A stretch of DNA of 64,000 nucleotides from Anadara kagoshimensis. Taxonomy: Eukaryota; Mollusca; Bivalvia; Arcoida; Arcidae. Shown here piece after piece: positions 50,901 through 62,900 of this stretch. The first letter of the stretch is position 1; every line of letters begins with the position of its first letter. The notes beneath the pieces are model-generated. The model ran no database searches. It saw only the letters and a program-made list of their open reading frames with translations, and was not told the origin of the DNA. Made by a program: the position numbers and the translations under genes. Location: NCBI GenBank assembly GCA_021292105.1, contig CM037873.1, positions 17,538,527-17,602,526 on the forward strand. The letters are read 5' to 3'.

Positions 50901-53900
50901 ATTTTAATTATCGGTGGTAAACCAAATAAAAATAAATACTGCGTTATTGGATTACTCTTTCTCCGTACATTACATAAAAGTTTTATAACGATTGTGTTGT
51001 ATATTGCAGCTTATGGATACTGTGATGAAATACGTTGTGCACAGTATGCTCACTGTTTGCATTATAAATGTTTTTGTCGCCCTGGGTATATAGGTAATGG
51101 TTACACTAAATGTGAAGGTATGTGGTCTCTATATAGAATAATTTTTCAGTCACTTGTTATCTGCACCTTGTAGACACATATTAGGCAAAAGATGCAATTG
51201 AAAAATATATACTTCGGAAAAACCAACGCAATGAAAAACACGGTGACAATACAAGTTAATGACAAAAGTTGAACAAGACAGGACAAGATACGACAAACAC
51301 ATTTTGTGAACTACTAATAATACATTCCAGACTATAGATGGACACTTTAGAAAATATTAAATGCTGTGGTCATAGTACTATTCGAAGATACTAAATATTC
51401 CGCTTATGTCATAACCAGTGGTTTATAAATAGGACCATTTTATTTTTAAAAAGCTTTGACTTTTATGACAATTTACAAGACATTAAACTTCTTACTTTGA
51501 TGATAATTTCAAGTTGTTGTTTATGCAATGTAATAATATACTTTTTACTTCAAGCTTTATGCAATGGAACCAAGTGTACAAGCAATGCAATTTGCGATGG
51601 AGATGAATGCAAATGTAAAGCAGGTTACCATGGAAATGGTGCAGTTCGTTGTGAATGTAAATATTTCTACTAAGCTACTGCGCTTCATAATTAGGATATA
51701 TCTGATTTTCTTATAATTATCAAAAAAATCCACTCATTACCTGTTATTTTGTAAATCTGTCTGGAGTATATATATATTTATATTACATTTCATTGTTACA
51801 TTATACATTATAGATATTTCATTTTGATTTACTAGACAAATAATATAACAGTATATATGCTTTCTTTTTGTATTATTTGGTTTTTTTTTAAATTGTCTAA
51901 CATTTTAGCATGAAAATAAAGAGAATGTTTTAATTATAAGTATTAAGTATAAAAGTAAATATAACGTAACGCCATTTCATTTTAGCAACTGCATTATGCG
52001 GTGGCAAGGTGTGTGCTCTATATGCTGAATGTGTTAACTTCCAGTGTCATTGTAAAGATAATTATTATGGCGATGGACATATTCAATGCATAGGTATGCT
52101 TTATTTTTTCTTATCAATGCCATCCTCCCCGTTTGAAATATTATTTTATTATTGTTTCAATGCTGCTTTCCCACTTGAAACTTTGCCGTACGTTTATTAC
52201 ACGAGGCTTCAAATACATCGGTAATTTAAATATACTATATCGTTTATCATTGAAACACATTAAATAAATCTGTACAAATTGATAGATCAAAATGAAATAA
52301 ATGCTCATTGCTTGCATTGAATAACAGACGATATTCAAATAAAGTATTTATTTATTTATGGGTTATATGTCATTTCGAATTTTATATTTAAACATAGAGG
52401 CAAAAATCTTTAATATGACATATGCAATTTTAAAATACTTTGTTATTTGACGTTTAAATAATAATTATATACTAGTTTTTTAATGTACTGCTAGTCATAT
52501 AATAATTTTTAAGATGAACTTTAATTTCTTTGGTGTTGCTTTCTGTAATGTTTCAACTAATATAGCCTTATATACAATACATTGATTTCTTTATACTTTA
52601 CAGCATTATGTGGGCGTCGAAAATGTGTTCAGAATGCTGTTTGCGTAAAGGACCGTTGTGTTTGTGCTAGAGGATACAACGGTGATGGTGCAATCAAGTG
52701 TGAACGTATGTTATCATATTTAATATAATTGATATTTTAAAATGTAAATCCAAAAGTATCATTCCGATATATCATTATTTCATACTTATTTTACCCTTCA
52801 ATAAGTTCATTTCAAAGAAAACCAATTTTTAGTGCTAATGAAAAGATCCATGCGTTTAAAAGCAATAGATATTATTATGCAAGGATAAAACAGAAGATAT
52901 AGTATAGTATCATATTATTATTTGCCGTTCACGTTTTAACAGATCGGTTTTTGTTACGTTTCCATTTTGGTTCGCTAGTAGTACGGGTCATATATAGATG
53001 TTGGGTCTCGGTGGCCAAGTGGTGTAATTCACAAGCGAACGAATGTTGTCATCTCTTTCTTCCTATGATTGAAGAAAACTCGGGTCGATCCTAGAGTGTA
53101 AAATATTGTCAGTATGTTTACTTAGGGTCAATGGTTATTTCACTTAGTTTTCTGCCGACATCAGAGAACTAGCGACCTCTATACAAAAATAAGTTTTGCC
53201 GATTATAAGCAGTATTCCATTCAACATATTAATAATTGGGTGTTTTAAATTCTTTTTTATATTTTTAGCTAATGGTATTTGTGGTGGTAGAAAATGTGGA
53301 AGTTTTGCACAGTGCATCAATTATAAATGTATATGTATGGATCATTATTATGGCGATGGCTACGACAAATGCTATGGTATGTCTGGTATCTTTAACTTTA
53401 TACGCTGTTATTGTAATTTTACAACACTTTCCAATATTAAAAAATATACAAGTTTTTAATATCTGGGATTCTTGTTCTTCCTAAGTAACTTTACTTTCAT
53501 AAATCAAACACAAACATATCAATCCATGTTTAGATCACAATACTGAACATTGGCAAATAATAATAAAAATTCTGAAAAGCCAGGTTGGATGCTTTTGAAG
53601 GTTAAGCACCTACTTGTTAGCTCTACCTAAAACAATCATCAATGTGAAATCAAAATTGAAAATGAAAGATTCATTGAAACATGAGACGCCTAACATATCC
53701 AAGATTATTTTTAACCATAAATATTTGTTCCCTAAATCATATCTTAATAATCGCAAATATTATAGAAAGATAGATGTGATACCAATATACTGGTTTTTTT
53801 TTGTTACAGAACTTTGTAATGGTGTAAAATGTGCCCCACATGCTTATTGCAACAATAAAATATGCGTTTGTGAAGCTGGATATCATGGAAATGGACAAGT

Positions 53901-56900
53901 AATTTGCGAAAGTAAATATTTATTTCTGTTTCCTTCCCCTTTTCTTTTGCAATACAATTTCTATAATCTCCGAATATTTTTATCACAAATCCTAATTTCA
54001 AACTATTATGCATTAGTCTAGTAGCTTAGGTCAACATTTCATGAAAGTCGTTCAAAGTTTGAAAAAAAGTTTGATATTTGGAACAATGATCTGTTGTGAT
54101 ATGTTGTGAAAAATATAAATCAATGTATTGTCAGATGCTAGAATTTTATGTCCATTTCGAATAAAAAATAAAAAATATACAGGCTTAATAATAAAAAAAA
54201 TTAAGAAATAAGAATTTCAAATTATTGACTAGATTATTTGGGAAAACATAATCCGTACTCCATATATTTGTGTAGAATTGATAAATACTTCTGTTTTATT
54301 TCATTTGATACAACGTTTCTTTATTATTACTCAGAAATTGGCATGTGCAATGGTAAGAAATGTGCAGAAAATGCTGAATGTTTAAATTATCACTGTGTTT
54401 GTAAAAAAGGATTTGTCGGTAATGGATACACGTTTTGTGAACGTAAGTTTTATACTTAATTTACGCTATATTGTGATTCACTAAAAATGCAACAACTAGA
54501 AACTTTTTTCATTCTGAATGTTTTACGAGGAAATAACATTAATGTCATGCATTGTTTTGATTTCAATTCACAACAACATGTGACAATAAACGTATGCCCA
54601 TTCGAAATATCACAAACTAAAACAAATCTTCACTGTTATGCATACATCATTTTAAATCCGATATTTATGAAAACTAACAAAATCATTTTGTTTCCGACTG
54701 TCATTAAAGTTTTTTTTTGCTGTGTGAACTGTTTTACATGTTTTATTTTTTATTTCTAGATCTATGCGGTATATCACAATGCGCAAAACATGCCATATGT
54801 CAAAATGATATTTGTAAATGTCCAGCAGGTTTCCATGGAAATCCATACATCAAATGCGAAAGTAAGACATTTTTTCATTTTCATTAGTTTAAGCAAGTTT
54901 TATCCAATCTACTAATTTAAACAAACAAAGTGTTCTTTAAAAAATCAATTCAATGGTGTTAATAAGTTATTATAACTAGCTGCGACTTTTAAAATTCTCA
55001 TGCGTATTGCTTCTATACAGCATATGCTTACCCTTATGTAGCACCCAGACTCGCTTCCTATTAGAAATTTATGTTTTTAACTTAATTTCTCAGTTTTTGT
55101 TTGCTTTTGGAGTTGTGACTTGGAAATGGACTGACATGATTTTTTTTTAATTTTAGACTGAAATATTTAATCAACATATGTAAATTTAAATAAATGCTGT
55201 AAGTGTTCACCTGCCATACCCTTTTCATACTTCTGTTTAATTATTCTACTATTGTTGTGCTTACTACTCTTTACCTTTTACGTTTTTATAGGAAATGGTA
55301 TATGTAAAGATAAAGTTTGTGCAGAGCATGCTAAATGTGTGAATTATCATTGCCATTGTAAAAAAGGCTATATAGGTGATGGCTACAGTAACTGCACAGG
55401 TACATAAAATATATTCACTTTTACGAAAGTGCTTTTATATTTTATACCAGAAATACAATTTCTCATCAGTACTGCTTGGACCAAAATAGTGAAACCAAAT
55501 GTTTTAAGGGGTTGAAAAAGCATCCAAAGGACCAAAAATATATTTAACCACATTAAGCTAAGGAAATTCTTTGCATGAGGGATATACTTGAGTTATTGAG
55601 GATTTTCAAAATTTTAACTAGATGCAAAATTTGCAATAGTATATTTCTGCCAATACAACAATAACTGCACAGATACACAACATAAAATATATCCACTTTG
55701 TCAAAAGTGCTTCAATGGTTCAATACAAAACTTACGTCTCAGAAAAATGACATATAAAATGTCGACTTAAAATCGGGGATGAAGTTTTGTAATTCTTGAG
55801 TTTTAGTTAACTTTGAAACAAAATGAAAAGACGATTATTTAAATATTTTCCCGAGGGTTTTAAAATTTCTTTTGAAATATCAAGTTAAAATGTAGTTTTT
55901 AACAAACAATTTTATATGAATGTTTATTGAGTTCGTAATCATGCATTAAATTTAGTTCCATTTTATTGCAGGACTTTGTGAAGGGCGATTGTGTGTTCAG
56001 CATTCTACTTGCAAGCGTGGTGTATGTAAATGTGACCATAAGTACCATGGCGACGGTTACTACAAATGTGAACGTAAATAATATGCAATTTTTATTGTAA
56101 AATTTAAAAACAATGTATGGATTTTCATCAATCTATCACATGATAATTAGTTGACCAAGTCAGAATTTTACATATAACCATTAAAATACATAATTGAAGC
56201 TTGTAAGCTTTCCTTCAAACGTGAACGTACATGAAACAAGTATACAGTTCTATTTGCATTGATATATTTAATATTTGTTTTACAAGCATTTTATACGTCA
56301 AATATCCGTTGTTTTATACTATTTTCATAAAATGTATAAGATTTCAAAAACAATGTAAAAAATCAATTTTAATTTTAAATACCAAATCATACTTAATACT
56401 GAATTCGGTTCACAATCTGAGATAATTCCCCCATGTAAATATTATATTAAGATAGTGACTAAAAACTTTCTAAATAATTTCCTTATTTTCATTACAGCTT
56501 TAGGATTTTGTAATGGTCGTGAATGTGCCCATAATGCGGAATGTGTTAATTTTCAATGTTTATGCAAAAGAGGATACTTCGGAGACGGCATACGCAGATG
56601 CAGAAGTACGTAAAACGATTTGTTACATTGACCGTCTAATGGTTTTGAGAAATTATTAAATGATGAATCATTCGTGCATACCAACGGCATTTATTTCTTG
56701 ATTGTTGGTGTTATCTTAATTACATTTAGAGTGAACAGACGATCATTGATATGAATAAATATCCGACATTGCCTACCAAACTCCAAAATTGGCACCTTAC
56801 TATAATCATAGTTTGTAAAACCTGTAAAATCTCTAACGTAGCTTCATTTTCTCCCATTTAGTATAGAAAGCAGGTTTTTAGGTATTTCATATTTTCCAAG

Positions 56901-59900
56901 AAATCTGTTGAAGAAGTTTTCGCAGATTATATAACAATTTTTCAAGAAATTTTGCCTAAGCTAATTTCACGGCTTATCAATTCTATATCTTGTCCACTGT
57001 GTCAATTTGAATCGAAATTAGTATGAAGGTTCTTTAATGACCAAGTCTACAGCTTAAATGTCAACACAAAAAATTGATTCAAGATGGGCATCTTAATGGT
57101 CCTTATGATAGTATTGTTGCTTACGGGCAAACTACACGCCCCAGAAATGTAAATTAAGAATCTTTGTAAGCGTAAAATAAACATAATGCATGCAGTACAT
57201 GTCTGTCGAAAGTTTCATACTATACTAAGGAAATAGTGGCAAATCCCACAGCTAATTGTGGTGATATTGTAACACCGTTTTTGCAAATGTTTCCACTCTT
57301 TGTATCTGCTTTTTGTCACTAGTTATCCATATCTGAGCCACTTGGCAGCCGATCTTTGACTCTTTTCGTTTTGTTCAGTGTTAAATTTTCGACAGGTCTG
57401 TACTGTATCTGGATACTTTTGTAATCAACTGAGCAGTATTAAGTGCATAAATACGAGAATATTTTATTAGATGTATCTGGCATAACAATCATAATATTTG
57501 TCAAACCCGATGATCCCATACGGGTCTCACCAGACTAGTTGTTATAAACCAAAAAATGCGACATCAAAGTTTTCGTCTATCTTACTATTATAGGATTTTG
57601 TGGTGGAGCTATATGTGTCAAACATGCGCACTGTCACAGGAGAAAATGTCAATGCAACTTTGGTTATCATGGGAATCCTTATATAAAATGTGAACGTATG
57701 TATATGTTATTATTTGTCGTGTCTGAATTAAATTAAGTTAAATTGTTGATGAAAATGCTGGTTATTAAGATAAAAAATAATATTATACATCACTTTGATA
57801 ATCCAATAGTGTAGACAGTAAAATACATTGTAATGCAGAATGTTAATTTTATATCAAAACACTCTTGTTAAAAATACAACCACCAAATTTAATTTAATTT
57901 TCGTTACTCATTTGGGTACTTCAAATGAAATTACCTGTGCATCTTTTGATGTAGCTTTCAAAGGAAACTTAAATGTTCAATTTTATAAACGCGCAGTGAC
58001 ATTTTGATGATCTTAAAGTAATTTTAAAAAATCTTGATTTGAACAAAATCCTATATCATTCTCAGTATACATTTGAAAATGACGTTTTATTTCAGACAAG
58101 ATTCAATTCTTTTCAACTTGGCTTCTAATATTTAATTTTTTCAGCGGTCAACATGTGCGGAGGAAAAAAATGTGCAAAATACGCTGTGTGTGAAAATTAC
58201 AAGTGTGTCTGCAGAAGAGGTTACAATGGCGTAGGGAACGAAAAATGTGAAAGTATGTACACTCACTTCACATACATGACGGGTTCTTGACGGTTGTCTT
58301 AGCAGGGCTTCAACAAAATCTCTAGATTTAAAAATGTTATTTTCAAAAACAATAAATGTTAATACAAATGAAATAATTACTAGGGTTTTCAAGAGATCTT
58401 AATTTCACTCTTTCAACAATATTTTTCAACTGCAAAAATAAAATTTAATACAGTACTTCGTTGTTGATTATTTAATCATGGATTGAAAATTGGCGAAGTG
58501 GAAGTTGCATTTCTAAATACAAGTTTATGGTTCGTATTCGTAGAAAAATTTGCTGGTAGCGATACAAATAATGATGACTTGAAGTAAAACACCAGTTCAA
58601 TAATTAATTGTAGCAAATGTAAGCTACGAGTATCTGCGTGCTTTCATTGTTGTGTTTATATGCTTAGCTATATCAGAAGTTATTTCTCATTTGTCAGAAA
58701 AAAGGAAAGTGATAAGAATTAAAATAAAACAGATTGTCGCATTATTTGTGTAAGATAAATGTACTTTGAATAAGCATGTTTTATTTTTGTTATAGAAATA
58801 GGTTTTTGTGAAGGGAAGAAGTGTCATCGACATGCTGAATGTACACATGGTAGATGTGTTTGTAAAGGTGGTTTTTATGGTGACGGATATGACCTGTGTA
58901 AACGTAAGAAAATTTATCACAAATTTTCATTTTCGTTTTCACACGCAACATGTGGAGCTTTTTGTACTTTCACTTTAAGACAATCAGAAAGTTTATCGTA
59001 ATTCGGTATGGGATGAAAATTCCAAATTGAATGTGGCCATGTCAAAAAGTGCAACGGTCGAATAAAGTTAAGATCCCGTTACACAGTTTAGAGACGACAA
59101 TGACCGACATTTTATACACTATTCTTTAGCAGAATATATGTAGAATAGAATAGAATATGTTGTGTTTATAATTACCCGCCATTGCGTCAAAAACAAAGAA
59201 AAACCCAGGGGTGGGGGGTTTGGGTTCACAATTTGAATAACGTGATGGATACTTTGAGTTCTGTTTGGGTATAGAGGTTATATTTTTTAAATATTAGAAA
59301 CAAGTGGTTTATGCTAGATTTATTTCTCTAATATACAGAATATTATTCCATTTATGAAATATTTACCATACAATAATAACTCATTGTTTTATTCCTTGCA
59401 AACCAAATTTTATTAGCCTTAAGTGAATAAGCGAGTGGGCATATGGGCATGAATTTGTAAACTTCTTACGTAGTTTCTGTACATGTTGAAGTAGTTAAAT
59501 AATTATGCCTCTCCAATTTTATTTCAATTGTAAGATTCCCAATAAATTGAATGTTTCTCCAAAACTCTTTGACAATATGATTTATATGGCCAAGAATAAA
59601 GTTTTCAGTTCTGGCATCCATACATTTTAGTACAAATTGACTTATTATTATATGATTAACATATACAGTACAAGTAGTTGTGGAACACTTATGTAATTTA
59701 TGTATATAATATTAGAAAGTTTAAGTATACAAAATACCTTTAATTTCCAAGCTTGTTTTTATTTTCAAAAGGTAAATGTATTTGTGATGCTGTCGGGGAC
59801 CCAGATATTATTGGTTTTGATGGTCATCATGTACGGTTTGCTGGACACTGTAAATATACTCTTGTGAAATCAACAAAGGAGTTTGATGCATGTGCATTTA

Positions 59901-62900
59901 CGGTAGAAATAGAGAATGATCCTAAGCCTAAACACAAAAACATGTCAAGCTCTGTTGTCAGCAGGATAAAAAATGTATATATACACATTTTCGGTCTTAA
60001 GATACAGCTTTCCCGGGGAGGAACTTGTTTTGTAAGTAATTTCACAACCATTATCCGTCATTGTCTGCAATATTGACGATTTGGAAAATTTCAAAGCTAA
60101 TTTTTGTCCAGATGACAAATAAAAAAAATAACATACACAATAAATGTGCCAAAAGTGATGTTTCCCAAAATTCCGCCTAAAATCGTTTTTAGATACTGGT
60201 TGCATTAACTGCATTTTAGTTTGAACAGTTAAAAAGAAAATTCTCAAAAAACTTTCGTTGGCCAAGAACTACAGCTAATTATATAAAACAAATATACTCT
60301 AACAATTTACAATGCATACTTACAACATACCTTATTCATATTAAAAGGTTATTCTGGAAACCCTTATGGGTCATACAGCTTGTCTCAATATTCATGTATC
60401 ATAAGCTGTGGACAAGACAGAAACATTTCAAGTAAAAGTAGTATATGCTAAGATATAATGAAATGTACATCTCGGTCGGACCTAACTTATTATATGCGTG
60501 TTCCTTCTTATTTATTCCACTGAAATGATACAACTATTTCAATACATGTTTATCTGATTACCGATTCTGAAATTTATTACTGTAACACTTAATTAGTTGC
60601 CATCCCGGTCTTTTGTATTTAACTTTGATATAAAGGAATTGAATCACTTTTTAAGGCTAATGTTATATTATATTTAGGTTAACAATTACTTTGCTAACTT
60701 TCCTGTTGGAATCACTACAAAACACGGAACAGTATCTGTAACTCACACCGGAAACTGGGTTGTCTTTAGAAGTTCCTGTGGCATGGAGGTCCTGTGGAAT
60801 GGAAAATCATCAGTGACGTGTAGAGTGGCAGTTTCATACTCTAATAAACTCATTGGTCTTTGTGGCAATTGTAATGGCAGGATGAAGGATGATTACCGAA
60901 CACGAAGTGGTTTAGATGTGTCTACGTATGCTGCCGATGAACAGGGTGTGCTTATAGGGGACAGCTTTCTCGTTGAAGATGGATATCCGAACTTAGATCA
61001 GTAAGTGTGTGATTATTGCATATGAGACCAAATACATGTAAAAAAGTATAAAAAAAATATATCTGTGAAGTTTTCTTAATAAGTCCTTTACGTATAAATG
61101 AGCATTTATGTTGTCTTAGTGCTCTAATACACATTCATCATAACGAAAAATGATTTAAAATAAATAAAATACATACATGCCTTAAAGAGTTGTGTGGGTA
61201 CTGAAAAGTCAATCAATAACATACATTTGGCTTTGGGGTCAAAACAAATCATGCTGTTATCAGTGGTAAAAAGTCGCATTGTTGTATTTATTTTATAGTA
61301 TTTATGGCAAAACAGACTTCTGAAATTCGTCCTATTTGTCGAACTAAAAAGGGCCAACATAGTTTTAGCAAAAAATTACATCAGCATATTTCTAAAATGT
61401 GGTATACCTATGCATTAAATGGAATATAGATACGTTGACGCTGTAATGAGATATAAAACTGCATTTTTGTCAGACAAGAAAAATATTCATACATTCCTTA
61501 AAGTATTTATTGAAATTTTAAAAAAGCAACTTGCACTCTTTGTTTTATTTTATTCTAGATGTAAAACTACTGTTGACGAAGAAGAATGTCCAAATGATGT
61601 TAAAAGTTTAGTAAACTCCAATAGTTACTGTAGATATTTTGACTGGCATTATAGTGGAAGTCCTTTCCATGAATGTATTTCTTACTATCCACATATAGCC
61701 GACATATATTGGTCTGCTTGTAAGAGAAACGTTTGCAGGTACTGGATGCAGGATAAAGATGTTAAACAAAACATAATCTGTGATTTCATGTCAACATTTT
61801 CCGAAGTGTGCTCACGTCTTGGATTCAAAATTCAATGGAGGAATTCCACATTCTGTTGTAAGTCGTGCGTTAATTATAAATGATGTTTTTGAATACTTTT
61901 GTGTAGTTTTAGATATTGCAAGCCTTGGTTATCAGGGTCCTAAAAAGATTTTATGGCCGCCGTCGCAGTATTACTGATAAGTTTGATACATCTGTGTCCA
62001 GGATTGCACTGAGTATATTTGACGCCCCATAGTTCCATGTCCTTTTTTAACTCAATTTCGATAACATGCAGTCAATAACAATTACAGTCAATTGCTTTCT
62101 GTGCTTAGACATGTTTTGTTTTTCTTTAGTTGAACAGTTTTTATCAATCGAATTTTTTACTCTTTATATTCTTTTTATGCTCTGCCTAAATTTTATTTTT
62201 ATTTATTACTAATATTCAAATGTTGCAGTTACTTACAAATAAACATTGTCATGACCACTACTAAGGAACTACTAAAAGTGTTTTAAATAATAGTACTTCG
62301 GAAATGATAAGTTCTAATTATTAAAAAACAAACATACTAATCCATGTCCGAATCACATCACATTCCAGAAGCAAGGTATAAAACTTTAAAACTGACAATT
62401 TAGGTTAGACACGTAAACTTCTACCAGGGAAAGTGAGGCCGGGTGCTCCGGAAGGGTAAGCACCTCCTGCTCTGGTTACCCAATTACCCATGATTTGTTG
62501 GCCCAGAAGTATTGCCATGTCAATAAAATGCCTTTGATAATTAACGAGAATCTTATACATAAACATGTTTGCATGTGAGCAATGTTTGTCATAGTATTTA
62601 CATGCAATTTATATTTAATTGAGTTTAAAATATTGCATCTGATACATGTGAATATTCATTTAGTTTGTTTTGAATTCTTGTAATATATGATTTATTTAAC
62701 TTTACACAGCCCTAGTATGTCCAGCAAATATGCAATACAGTTTATCAGTAAATCCATGCCAGCCAACGTGCTTAGAGCCCAAACCGTCATGCCGAATACC
62801 GACTATTGAAGGTTGTGAGTGCAAGCCAGGTTACTTTCTGAGTGGTGAATCCTGTGTACAAGAGTCGCAATGTGGATGCAGATGCTGGGGAGGCTATGTT

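Noticed and set aside
59827..60265. Reverse-strand frames opposite exon 45
   Set aside because: Antisense shadows of the VWD exon and its intron.
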